Source: Tethya wilhelma | Lineage: Eukaryota > Porifera > Demospongiae > Tethyida > Tethyidae | Length of the DNA stretch: 64,000 nt | Assembly (NCBI GenBank): GCA_964030475.1 | Contig: CAXIPT010000005.1 | Coordinates: 5,598,875 to 5,662,874, forward strand | Reading direction: 5' to 3' | Part shown: piece after piece, positions 1 through 17,700 of the stretch | Layout of the letters: the number at the start of each line of letters is the position of its first letter | Position numbering within the stretch: position 1 is the stretch's first letter | Made by a program: the position numbers and the translations under genes | Notes under the pieces: model-generated | What the model was told of the DNA's origin: nothing | Database searches by the model: none | Seen by the model: the letters and a program-made list of their open reading frames with translations, nothing else

Positions 1-70
<70 letters not shown>
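1..70. repeat. (AG)n microsatellite
   Basis: Uninterrupted AG dinucleotides fill the first 70 bases and probably continue to the left. It lies in the presumed intron before the exon at 119-226. Unlike most other such tracts here it is AG, not CT, on the sense strand of the neighbouring gene, and it sits 48 bp from the acceptor, so it is not the polypyrimidine tract. Confidence 0.95.
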
Positions 71-74
<4 letters not shown>

Positions 75-118
75 ACAAATTTATAACACCATCTTTCCTT
101 GACCATCACACCTCTCAG

Positions 119-226
119 CCGTTCCATGTCTCCATCTTTGCCACCAGTACCAGTGAGATCAACCACAGGGTGGTCATGGACAAGGTCATGAGTGCCAGTG
201 GCTCCAAGAGCAACGTCAAGTCGTAG
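119..226 (+). CDS. Terminal exon of an unidentified gene (partial)
   Basis: A pyrimidine-rich acceptor ending in CTCTCAG at 118 opens a 35-codon frame that ends at TAG (224-226), followed at once by an in-frame TGA. Almost every codon ends in C or G, as in the strongly expressed genes of this window; the antisense frame is also open but lacks this bias, which is why the + strand was chosen. The C-terminal peptide is polar, rich in Ser, Lys and Val, and ends Asn-Val-Lys-Ser. I do not recognise the family. An AATAAA at 296-301 is a plausible polyadenylation signal. The rest of the gene lies to the left of the window. Confidence 0.5.
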   Translation, partial: PFHVSIFATSTSEINHRVVMDKVMSASGSKSNVKS

Positions 227-740
227 TGACGGGTCCCACGGCTTGTCTTCTTTCCTTAGCAACTGTATAGTTTATGTTAAAAATTAAATTTGGAAAATAA
301 AAGTTAAAACGAGGTAGCGTTTTGACGTTGATAGTACTGTTTTATTATATAAATTTGTATGTGATTATTTTGTGTTGATTTTCTATTATAAGGTGCATTT
401 CACTGTGTGTATGTGTGGAAATGATACATACTGCATTCTAGATAATAATGTAATAGCTGCTGAATGTTTTGTAACATTGAACATGCTCATGTATATATAG
501 TTGCAATAATTTTATACAATTCTTTTTGAGTTGGGTATATATAATACATATTGAAAGCTTTGATGATTTTTTTTGTTATAAGATAAGGTTGAGGGTTAAC
601 TATACAAACAAAGTTGAAAATGTGAAATTGCTTGCATAAACTAAAGAGCAGATTGTATAATTCTTTGAGCTATATAATGATATGACTATATTATTATGAT
701 GTATTGTGTTGGGGAAATGATAAATGATACGTTGATATTA
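227..740. other. Intergenic, convergent 3' flanks
   Basis: AT-rich DNA between the end of the + strand exon and the stop of the - strand CARD-ZU5-Death gene. It should hold both 3' UTRs. Apart from the AATAAA at 296-301 I see no gene or structured element. Confidence 0.6.
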
Positions 741-3700
741 CTATGTAACCCGCTGTGTGTATTGAAGAAGTATCTTTCTTGCCTCACTGTCTAAGAAGCA
801 CCATGCGTCACTGATAAGAACTAGTGGATGGTGTTCCCATACAAACTGCACTGCATGGAATAAGATACCATAAAAGGCACCATCACCATTGCCACAGCGT
901 CTTCTCCATCTCCATAACATTTGGTAAGACCATTCATGGTCACTCGATGGATCATTATTGCACTGAACCACATCTAGTTCTTGCTCACGTATTCCCATCA
1001 AACGTCCAACTGGTCTCCAACAATATTGGATTTTTTCACTCAAGTAGAGGAAAAATTTGTCTGGCAAATCATCTGGAACAGGCAGTGTGTTGAATATTGG
1101 AAGGAGTAACAAAGGTAAGTTGTCCATATTACGCAAATCATCAAACACACAGATAAAGAGATTAAAACTCCTTAGTCTATCGATCAGCCGCTTCAAGCTA
1201 GGCACTCCACTCTCTCGACTATCTTTTTGTATCCAGTTTGAGAGCGAGCTGAAAACTGCTTTTACTAGTGCAACCCTGTGTCCATCTGAGCTGTCACCAA
1301 GGTGACTGTCTTGTAAAATTTGAGTCAGCAGTTGCAGGTCGAGAGTGGCAAGTTGGAAGGAAAGGTTTGCTAGGAACTTGATGTGGTCGGGTTTGCTCAG
1401 ATCGAGGCACAGATCGGTTTGTGAAGGTGATTTCAGAGCTGCCAATATGTCACTTGATTCATCGTAAAGATAGGAGAAAACATGGAGGTGTCTAGTGGCT
1501 GCATATGTAAACAAAATAATTATCATAACAGTTACTATATATGGTCAATGGTTAGCCTTGTACCCATATACGCTCTCTCCTTTAGTGTAAGTTCAAAGGA
1601 GAGAACCTGGGTACGAGGCTAGTCAACAATATAATACTTGATCAATGTAATACTGATCGAGATAGACCAAAACCTACCTTGTGTCATGCTGACTGTTTGT
1701 GGTAGAGCTATCTTATGAGTCGATTTCAGAGTAAAAAACACAGCATCTCCACTGTCAGTCTCAGCTCCACTCACACTGATCTTACATTTCAAACTGGAAG
1801 ATGGAGGAGAGACACAGCTTTGAATGGAGTAGGTGATACTGGGCAGAAATTCAGCTGCCTCCTTCAAAAAGGCTTCTTCTTTATCACTCTTGAGCAATAA
1901 GTCACTCCGTACCAGGTGCAGAATTAGGTCACGTTTCGACATCTGTGGAAAAAAAAAAGAAAAAAAGAGGTGAGTAAATTATTAACAGCACCCATATTTC
2001 TTTATGTGAGACTCCTACATATACTCAATACTCGTACTCAGCTTACTGAAGGTGTTTTGTCAGCACTGACAGTCCAGCAGTTGTCACCACTTGTCCAGTT
2101 GCGAGGAGTGAGTTTTAATGTCTGTGATTTGAACCGTACATATGATTGGGATTCCATGAAGGCTCCTTCTCCATAGTGATTTGTTGCATGCCTCCTCACA
2201 GCCTGTATACATTGAACACATATAATAATATGATGAGGGAGTGTACAGTATACAACTGTTACAATGTGCATACTTACGCTAATAGTTGTTGGGTGATTTA
2301 AACAAAAGGCAAATTTTGCCTCCCACTGTTCCATTGATCGATCTCTTGGCATGCACAGGCCAATGCAGAACTTGATTTCTCCACAATTATATTTCTTGAA
2401 CTTCTTAACGTTTGCTTTCTTCTTGCCTGATAGTCGTTTCTTTTCTACTCCACAAAGACGTCCACTAGTGGATTTCGACGAACAGGCCTCATCACCAAAG
2501 ACCTCACTGGTAGGAAGTGAACTGGACAGAGGAACAGAGGTCACTTGCACATTGGGGTCATTCCTTAGAGCGGACAATGTCGGACTTGAGTTCCCAGAAG
2601 GTTCGTCAAACGATCCTTGGCTTTCCACACTACTGCTGAAACTCCTCAATATCTCTTTCTCTTTCTTGCTGCTTCTCAGAGCTTGCTTACGAGACTCGAC
2701 TATGTGCAGGCTATCACTTGCAGATTTGCTACTACTGGAGCCTCTCCTGTTGGAATTATCATCCTCCTTCCCAACTATGTATGGACTGAAGTGCTTCACC
2801 TCGAAGACAGCGTGGTATCCATCTTGAAAATCAGCTGGAATATGCTCGGTGAGTTGGTAAACTTGCTCTGTTTGTTTCAGCACATCACTTCCTTCCTCTC
2901 TAGGTGCACGATACACGGCCAAAGAACATTCATCGGAGTCGGCTTCTTCAACAATGCCTGCATGAGCAATTTTCACTGTGATCTCTTTTTGAAACTTGGT
3001 GGGAGGTCGAACACCAAACCATACCACAGGCGAACAGGGTTTCACATCTTCTGGCAAAGCAAAAGGACCATGAAGGTAGACATGTATATTCATCACAAAA
3101 CTTTCATTTTCTGTGACAGCTCCAGGTGGAATGCTCACAGAGACACCGTGTTCAGCTAGGTACATCTCTCCACCTTTGTGTGTGAAGAATTCTGAACTAC
3201 ACTCACCAAAAGAGCCTTCAGGAGGGCGATATGGCAGAAGAGAGGTGGTCGTTGATGGCACGGTTTGGTGGATAGATAAAGATTCGAGATTAATTTCAAC
3301 TGGTGTGTCCGCTATTAGTTTCGTTTTTATGTCAGTTTCAGAGTCTTCTAAACTGTCTTTGGTGTCGTGTTCTACTTGGCAACTTTCACTTTCAGTCTGC
3401 AGTGATGGTGCCATCTCACCGCCTTCCTTTGGAGGTGCAGTGGTAGTTGGTTCATCAGTCAAAAGGGGGCTGGTTTCCATGGTGAAATCTTGCTGACTTA
3501 AAACGTTTTTTACGTCAGTTTCAGAGTCTTCTAAACCGTCTTTGGTGTCGTGTTCTGCTTGGCAACTTTCACTTTCAGTCTGCAGTGATGGTGCCACCTC
3601 ACTACCTTCCTTTGGTGGTGCAATAGAAGTTGGTGTCTCTGTCAAATGGGAGCTGGTTTCCAGTGTGATGTTGGTCATAGAGAAATCTTGCTGGCTTAAA

Positions 3701-4116
3701 GCGGTTTGTGAATGTTTTTCCTTCGAACCACCACTTAGATCCATCTCTTCGGCAGCTTGAATGAAGTTCGAAATGATGTCCTTTTCATGCTGATCTGTAC
3801 AGTCCAGCTGCTTCAAAGACTCAGACATTGTCTTCATCAGTATTGCAGACTCCTTGTCTTCTCCGCTAAAAGCTTGGAGTACTTTTAGGAACTTCAGAAA
3901 CTTGCCAAATGATTCTTTTCCAGAGCCAGTCAGAGTACCGAAAAAAATATCCATGTCTTTATTTTTCCTGACCATTTTTCCCATCTTTCTGTTGAAGATT
4001 TTCTCTTGCACCATTGCTGGAATTACCTTTTCAAAGTTCAAGTGAGTGATTATGCTTTGTCTGCAGTCCACAAGCACCCTTCCATGAGACACGCCTTTCG
4101 TGGTATAACTGGCCAT
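741..4116 (-). CDS. CARD-ZU5-Death domain protein
   Basis: Four exons in matching phase: 4116-2278, 2202-2047, 1942-1678, 1498-741; about 1005 residues. Residues 1-90 form a CARD-like helical region. Two tandem ~65-residue repeats follow, each opening with Leu-Ser-Gln-Gln-Asp-Phe. A ZU5 domain lies at about 300-410, containing Val-Ser-Ile-Pro-Pro-Gly-Ala-Val and a closing His-Phe-Ser-Pro-Tyr. A Ser/Lys-rich linker comes next, and a Death-like domain around Trp-Arg-Pro-Val-Gly-Arg-Leu-Met-Gly lies near the C terminus. ZU5 and Death domains occur together in PIDD, UNC5 and ankyrins; an N-terminal CARD suggests a caspase or innate-signalling adaptor (inference). The first intron is 75 bp and in frame, so retention would add 25 residues without a stop. 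The start is ATG 4116; GTG 4122 upstream follows a splice-acceptor-like CAG, so a 5' non-coding exon is likely. Confidence 0.75.
1553..1621. repeat. Small fold-back element (imperfect 14-bp inverted repeats)
   Basis: TAGCCTTGTACCCA at 1553-1566 is mirrored by TGGGTACGAGGCTA at 1608-1621 with one mismatch. The interior also pairs partly (CTCTCTCCTTT against AAAGGAGAGAA). It lies in the last intron of the CARD-ZU5-Death gene. A related palindromic block with CCCAGG and CCTGGG arms occurs at about 17347-17424. Confidence 0.65.
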
Positions 4117-4352
4117 AACCACTGACAGAAGAAGGAAGATAATAACAATTGAAAAAAGAGTTAAGTGAAAGATTTAGATTAGAAGAAAAGAGATAGATAG
4201 GGTCAAACCCTTAGAGAGTTACTTAGATTTCGGAGAGCAGAGAGTCAAGTTCTGTAAGATTGGCTTCTTGAGATGACGTATTCTAATGCGGATTCCACAA
4301 GGGAGATCCCCCGGGAATTCCCCGACCTGGACCTGTGTACGCTTTGAAAATC
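4117..4352. promoter_or_regulatory. Shared divergent promoter, CARD-ZU5-DD / KLHDC2-like
   Basis: The 236 bp between the two ATGs must hold both 5' ends. A short upstream ORF on the + strand (ATG 4273, stop 4345-4347, 24 codons) stops a few bases before the Kelch ATG at 4353, so it could dampen translation. No TATA box is evident. Confidence 0.55.
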
Positions 4353-7300
4353 ATGAGCATCACCATAGACAAACGAAATGCCGGCTGTGGAGTGATCTTT
4401 GAAGACAAACTGTACGTATGGGGTGGAGAGACTGTGGACATACGGCGTCCATACGAGGAGATGTTGAACATGAGTGATAGCAGTGAGGAAAGTGGCTCAG
4501 AAGAGGAAGAAGAGGAAGACTCTGGCATAGACCCCAACCTTGTCATAGAATCAGTTGTCACTTTACCACGCAAAAACGACAAAGACCATCCTTTTGATGT
4601 TTTGGATCTGAAGACGAGAAAATGGAATCGACAACCAACAAGCGGAGATTTTCCTTCTGTTGGAGATGGTTCATCTCTAAACGTCCACTTGCCTAGTCGC
4701 ACACTGCTGTTGTATGGAGGATGGAATGATGGCCAATTCAATGCAGAGGTTTACAGAGTATCAGTGGACGACTGGAAATGGGAGGTTGTACAGCCATCCA
4801 CTCAAGTGAAGCCGTCTCCGCGCTACCTGACAGGTGTTCTCATCCACAGGGATCGTATGTGTATGTTTGGTGGTGTGGGGAAGGATATCGTGGCTGGACA
4901 GGATCCGGGAGCAACGTATGTGGCATACGTAAACAGTGGAGTGACGAGAGACTTTGGATGGAACAATGAGTACTATGAGCTGGACCTCTATGACAGTAAG
5001 CTCATTCAATATCGTCAGTAACTGATTTTTTCCCCCCAGCAAACTTTGGTCTTCAGTACATAAAAACAAACAAACAAACAAACCAAAACAAAAAACTAAA
5101 CCAGTTACTGACAATGGTGTGTGCATTAGTCCTGTTAATGTTGTGTACATACATAGTATGCATTGGTAAAGGTCACCACCACCTATTGCATGCTTTTAAC
5201 TTTCAATCACAGACAAGTGTTTTTGTTTTCATGATTGCATGCAGATGAGTGGAAAGCACCATTGGACAAGGAGGCACCTCGACCTGGCCCAATTGGAACG
5301 TTTGCCTTCACCAAGTTTGATCAGCACAGGGCTGTGATGTTTGGAGGGTCTGGATCACGAGGCAGAATGAACGAGGTCTACATCTTTGACCTTGATGAAA
5401 GGGTAAGATTTACTTGTATACCATATAGTGACCTCATATGTGCATTGATAATGCTTACATTAATACTGTCAGACTGAGTGTCAGTTAGTTCAACATAAAA
5501 TACATGTCTTGCATGCATCTTATAACCTGAATAAACATTTCTGAGACATAGTACTATATTCATCTTTCCTTCACTATCTTTCACTCTCAGACGTGGAGCA
5601 GTGTCTTCACTCCTTCTCCAAACCAGCTATGGCCGACAATTAATCGATTCGGTACTCTGACCCCTCTTATTGACCTTGACCTTGTAGGACAGAAACTGTG
5701 TGGATGTGGACCTGTCCTGGAGCAGAGGCTCCTCCTGCTCTGGGGTAAAGACAACCAGCATCACATCACCACGGAGACCTGGCTGCTGGACATATTCGAT
5801 AATTCAGACTCACCTCCAACACTTGCTTGGACACTGGTGAGAGAGCACACACATGCACATAGCAACATACATGACATTGTACATGCATGTACTTTTATGT
5901 AGACATTACATACTGTAGGTTATATTATGGTGTCACTGACTCCTATGTACACAAAATTTTAAATTAATTTCTAAATTTTATTGTTTTTCGACAGCTGACC
6001 ATTCCTGCAAAGCCTCGCTCATGGCACATTGCCCGTCCTCGCTACAGTCCAACCTCAACCAGTTGTGAGGTAGTCATATTTGGTGGAAATGTGCACATCG
6101 CAGGTTACCATGGCGACAGAGACAATACTGCTGATCTGAAAGTCCTCTCTTTTGGCAAGTTGTTTTAATTACATTATTATTAAAGGGACTGGTATTGGGA
6201 GGGGGGCATGCATGCAGGGAGTGCCTGAGATTGGTGTCAACGAGTTAATTTGGCATACACATGTCACCTAATAAACATCGTTAGATATTGATTTGTTCAA
6301 TTTTCATATCCACCCAATACTGCTTGCTGGATGAGCTGGTACCTATGCTTACATGCATGTTTGGCTGTTTACACCATTATTTAGAGCCATTCATGATGTA
6401 TTAGTGGGGGTTGACTGTTTATGCTCTGGTATACGTCTTTGAAAGGTCACTGATGTTCTTGTTAGTGTGTTGTGGGTACAAGTTTACATGTAAATCTTTG
6501 GCTGTGGGTAATATTTTCAACAAGATTCTTTTAGCTAGCTACAACCTGTTAACTTGTTTACGTTCAAGATCAGGTTTAATGATTTCAAATTCTCGAACTT
6601 AATCATTGTTCGAGACATGCACTTTTCAAGTATCTCACTTTAAGCTATATATGCCGCATAACTGTGACTTTAAAAGTTTCACACCAGGCTATAGATAACG
6701 GTTAAATGTGGAGGCCAGACTTGGCTAACTTATTTTGTATAACAATAATACTTTAGTTGACAATAATTATTGATAGCTGCTGCCTATGAACAGATCAGAT
6801 ACGAGTGAGCTTCTTTAAACATTTTCTTGACCTTTTTGATTGATTTTACGTAGTACATCATGACACTCGTGTCGTGATCTAGTTATAGCATAACTAGATT
6901 AATACTCTTGGCTCACTGACAAGCATGCCTTGGGTGTATGACTCACTGTTGATATCAAATTCTTGAAAAAATTAGTAGACAGTTGCACCTTGTTGCATGC
7001 ATACAGCGAGATAAAAATTAAATGTCCACCCAATGAGTCGATCAGCAACTTGTGAAATCATCTCACAAAACGTCACAAAGAATTCCTCATGCAATTTGTT
7101 TGTTAAGTTCATTTTAGTCATCATCAATGCAAGGCCATTAGAGCAGTACATGTCTCTGCAAGCTCAGACTGGTGTAAGCACTGAGATCCCACACATGCAA
7201 ATACACTTCTTCAATGTGTCCACTCATTCATTGACAAGACTGAATTGCTCCAAATAACCCTGTAGGTGTGAGTACTCTAGCCAGCAGCTGTTTGTCGGTC

Positions 7301-7429
7301 ATAGTCCAGTCTCCTGAGCTCATGTCTCAGCTCCCAACCCTCCCTCCTGCGATGCAAACACAGATCAGGTGTGCTCATGAAGCTCAACTTAACTGCCCAG
7401 TCATCACTAACATCACTACTGTATGTTGA
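4353..7429 (+). CDS. Kelch-repeat protein, KLHDC1/KLHDC2-like
   Basis: Exons 4353-4995, 5245-5402, 5591-5836, 5995-6154 and 7266-7429 join in phase to give 456 residues. Kelch blades are marked by Leu-Tyr-Val-Trp-Gly-Gly, Leu-Leu-Tyr-Gly-Gly-Trp, Met-Phe-Gly-Gly and Val-Ile-Phe-Gly-Gly. An acidic insert (Ser/Glu-rich) lies at about residues 45-65. The C-terminal Leu-Pro-Thr-Leu-Pro-Pro-Ala-Met-Gln segment resembles the tail of KLHDC1/2, substrate receptors of cullin-2 ubiquitin ligases that read C-terminal degrons. The last intron would be GC-AG type (GCAAGT at 6155); if it is not spliced the protein ends at TAA 6166-6168. The stretch 6169-7265 is this long intron and shows nothing else. Confidence 0.75.
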
Positions 7430-8899
7430 TCAAAACTGATTTGCTCACAGGTTGTTGACTGTGAATAATAATATAGTAACTCTCTCAATCAATTTGTTTG
7501 TTTCCTTTATTTTCCATATGCCCGTGATTACACATATTTTGGTTATGCAGTTGAGTTTGTACTGTTTTCACTTGTATAATAATTAGCATTGTTGATTTAA
7601 AAAAACCTTTGTGGAAACATTGGAGGTTAACATATATATCGTAGGCTGCGCAGATGTATTATTGCTGATGGTATGAGTTTATGCTTCAATCATGTATGTT
7701 ATATATACTATAGCTAGTTGACATTGTGCATAAACAAGTTTGTACCCTGCAAAAATCTGATTATGCAAGTCAAAGACTAATTATAAGAGTCACAATAACA
7801 TTTACGCTTATATGCACATGGACAGCCACAATTTGATGTTGACACATACCTTGATGCCTACTCATTGACAACCTAGTTTCAGAAAAAGTATAATGATTTA
7901 TGAAACATTGTATCAAGTTGTGGTTACTCTGGGCTGTGAGCCAAGGGTATGGCTGGTGACAGCATGCTCATTCTGCACACACAAAATTATGTACATGAAG
8001 TGACCAATTTGAATGCAAATGAGAGCGCAATTGGAGCTCAAAGGTTGCTCGTTAAGTGGAGCAAATAACTACACATTCTAGATCTGCTCAGCGGTCGGCT
8101 AAAATGGACAAGTTGTGTTGAGAAACACAGGGATGGATTGTTTTGTTTACAAGTATTTTGAGCTTTGTAGCCCATGAACAAATTGTTTATCAGTATTCCT
8201 AATTCATGACGCAAGGACTTGTATTTGCAATCTGTTCCAGATTCACGTACTCTGCACTAGCTCCATCCATTGGTGAACTTCCAATTGTAGGTTGACTGAA
8301 ACAAAACAAACATGATGAGAATGTGGCACCTATAGTTCACCAGTATCGCATGATAGTCTTAGACTCGATCAGTTGCAACATAATTGTCGGCACTAGTTTA
8401 CAAGTACATTAGTGGAAATAGTGAGATTTAGAGCCTCCAAGCCCCATTCATAGATTATATGCATGTTTGCTAGCCAACTGGTGAATGGACATACTATAAA
8501 GTATGCATTAATTGGTTAGTGAATTGGATACTTTTGTCTCTTAGAGCTTATTTCGCACTGAAGTCGTGATTATCGACCTTATTTGCACATGATAACTAGT
8601 AATGATTGGCATAGTTATGGAGCTTCAAGTTTGCATGGTTCAAAAATCACAGAATGTGTCTTAATATTATTTAAATCAATGATAATTTTAATAACATCAA
8701 GAAAGGCATATTTAATTGTTTTGAATAATAGCACAAACATGAGAGTTGGTTTTCGCATTTAGATGAACATATATATCCAACAAAAATTAATTTACTGAAC
8801 TGGGTTGTGCTATTATATATAATAGAATTTATGAGTGAATAATTAATTTATATGCATGGTGACTTCATGTGTAATGAAATAATTGTCTTTCAATCAAAC
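7430..8899. other. Intergenic, no gene seen
   Basis: About 1.5 kb of AT-rich DNA without a convincing ORF, splice-linked exon or inverted repeat. It should contain the 3' UTR of the KLHDC2-like gene. Confidence 0.6.
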
Positions 8900-9862
8900 T
8901 CAGCAATAGTCTCCATCCCCGATAAGTGATCCCTCGGCATTCGTTGTCCCTCCAATCACCATCAATTTCTTCCCAGGGAGTACAGCTGCAATAGCACGAT
9001 ATCGAGCGTTAGGCATTCTCGCAACAACAAACCACTCATCCACCTCTTTATCGTAGCAGTAGACAGCACTCGTTGGTTCCTCCTCTTCGTCACAGCCTCC
9101 GAATACCAAGGAGAATTTCCCTTTTAGAGCTCACCGCAGTGCTAGCGTAGCTTGGGATGTCTGCCACTTTATTCCACAGGCTTGCTTCAATCCTTTCTCC
9201 AGGACTGGTGGGAGAGGTTGGTGGTGAGGAGAATCGAGAGTCGATCAGCTCTTGTACCGAACACTGTAGGACAAGTCTGTCCTATCGCTGATCCAACCGC
9301 CCATCACGTAAAGTCGGTTGTCGCAGACTGTCATCGAAGGCTGTGTGATCTCGGTGGGGAGGTTGCAAACGACAAACCACTGGAGCGATTTCGTGTCCAT
9401 GATCTCACTCTACGAGCACGCCTCCGATTTGTGAGACAACTGCCTGTTGGCCACCAGCAACTATCAGGTAATCATCACAACAACTGCTAGCAACTTTACC
9501 CCTTCTCATGGGCATGCGTGGAAGCTTTTCCATCCACGAGTAGACATTTCTTGAGCCAGATTCGAGTCTCAGTTTGAACGAGACTTTGTAGTGAGCTTGT
9601 TGGCTCGATTGAGCGAAATCCTCCAACAGCAGTCAGCAGAGCCATCAATGAGCTACTAGAGCGAAATGCTGCTGAGGGCAAGCTGGAAGAGTGAACCAGT
9701 TGTCACTGTCCGTGTCGTAAGCGTAGATGGATTTGCTCGTGGAGTGCTGAAGTAAGCCACCGAGCCGATGACGGCTGCGCCGCCGCGCACCATGTTCACG
9801 GACGGAGCGTTCTTGCCTCCTTTCCAGTCCATGAAGAGCGAGTGCTTCTTCCCCTGCTCCAA
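8900..9862 (-). pseudogene. Kelch-repeat locus with multiple frameshifts
   Basis: Kelch-type blades can be followed on the - strand only by changing frame several times: fragments at 9862-9656, 9681-9496, 9626-9405, about 9420-9240 and 9109-8900. Typical blade features remain (Gly-Gly pairs, Trp-Phe, Tyr-x-Tyr-Asp), for example Leu-Met-Val-Ile-Gly-Gly near the end. No introns and no BTB domain are visible, and the stretch is more GC-rich than its flanks. Either this is an intronless pseudogene or the consensus carries base-calling errors: the adjoining DDX3 gene shows the same kind of indels. No function can be assigned. Confidence 0.6.
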
Positions 9863-10163
9863 CGGAGTGATTTGAAATTAAGAGGCTCTTGAAACATTAT
9901 TGAAACTGGAAACTCAAATGCTAAAGACTGAACTGCGTGCGCTTTTTATGCACACAGAGCTGAGCTGAGATCTAGGACCAGCACGCACGGACAGCTCCAC
10001 CCACACTACACGTGACTGTACGATCGTAATTATGAAAAAAATCATGACAAAACAAGCATTGTAAGTAAACATTCAGTAGCGTTTATAGTGTCCATTAATA
10101 GTAATACAAAATCAAAGTTCAATATAATAATACTATATCAGTCGATAATATGTTCTTCCTCAA
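9863..10163. other. Intergenic, no gene seen
   Basis: AT-rich stretch between the Kelch locus and the DDX3 stop codon. It should hold the DDX3 3' UTR; nothing else was recognised. Confidence 0.5.
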
Positions 10164-16498
<6,335 letters not shown>

Positions 16499-16948
16499 AA
16501 CTTGTAAAGGCCAATTCTTCTCAAAAGCTTTTAGCGGATACCGCTTGTTTTTAAAAATAAAGTTGTTTCTAATGAAGAGAAAAGATGCAAAGTGCTTTCA
16601 CAATCACCCCCCTCCGATCCAGAATGCGAGAAATTTTTGAAAATTCCTATAAATAAGAGAGAGCCACGAGGCACTCAAACTATGATGTCACTTTCAACCA
16701 ATCAGCTGAGGGTTTTGCACACATACAAAATCTTGGCGCAAAACAAGGCATCCACAAAGAGAGAGAGATCCGAAAGACTTTCCAGTTTCCACTGCAATCA
16801 ACTCAACCTTATCATCTCTGCAACTCTCATCCAGCCTATTTCGCCTCCATAACTGCCGATCACCACAAAAGAACTCTAGATTTGTACATATACCTTTGCA
16901 TTTTTAAATTTTTCCACGAGTGAATTTTTAGTGAGTCATATTTCAAAA
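16499..16948. promoter_or_regulatory. Shared divergent promoter, DDX3 / cyclin B3
   Basis: 450 bp separate the two start codons. No TATA box was seen next to either ATG. Both genes are growth-linked, but co-regulation is inference. Confidence 0.55.
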
Positions 16949-17638
16949 ATGGGACGCCAACCTCGCCGAGCCAGTGGTCTGAAGGCGCTGCAAGCTATCA
17001 AACAGACAAGCCAACAAGGAAGAACAAAGGTTATACCTATTGCTGACACTTTTTGCAACCTTGATCCACATACATATATACCCCCTGTGTTTGTGTATGT
17101 AATAAGTGATGTGACCTTTTCTCTTTTTTCTCTCCCTGAAGGCACATGTAAAGCAAAGAGTCACTTCTGAGAACCCTTCTTCTCAGCCAGGTGTAAAGCG
17201 TGCCTCCTCCCCCGGGTCAATAACCCTTCCCTCGGCAAAAAGAAATGCTTTAGGGGACGTGACAAACAATGTGAGTTTACATGAATTATGTATGGCCAGC
17301 TACAACTAAACACCACGTTGTACCACCTCTATGGTTGTAGTGTAGTAGTAACACCCAATACCCAGGACCCTCCCTCCGTGAGTGAAAGGTCAAAGGAGTG
17401 AGCCTGGGTGTCGGTACGAGCATAAAAATTAATATCTATATATACTATATATAATATAATATATAAATAATACTATATTCAATTATAAGATATAATTGAA
17501 GCATTTTAGTGGCTGTTGTTTATGACGGGCATTGGTGATAGATTTATCTTTGATATTAGAGGTGTGTTAATTGTCATGTGTTTGCCACATTATTGCACAA
17601 CTACATTGATCATAAATGCAAAAACATGAACATCTCTC

Positions 17639-17700
<62 letters not shown>

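Noticed and set aside
71..300. Open frame on the - strand across the first exon region, with an acceptor-like CTATACAG near 270.
   Set aside because: The + strand frame has strong C/G third positions, its own good acceptor and a clean stop; the - frame shows no codon bias and runs into the AG repeat.
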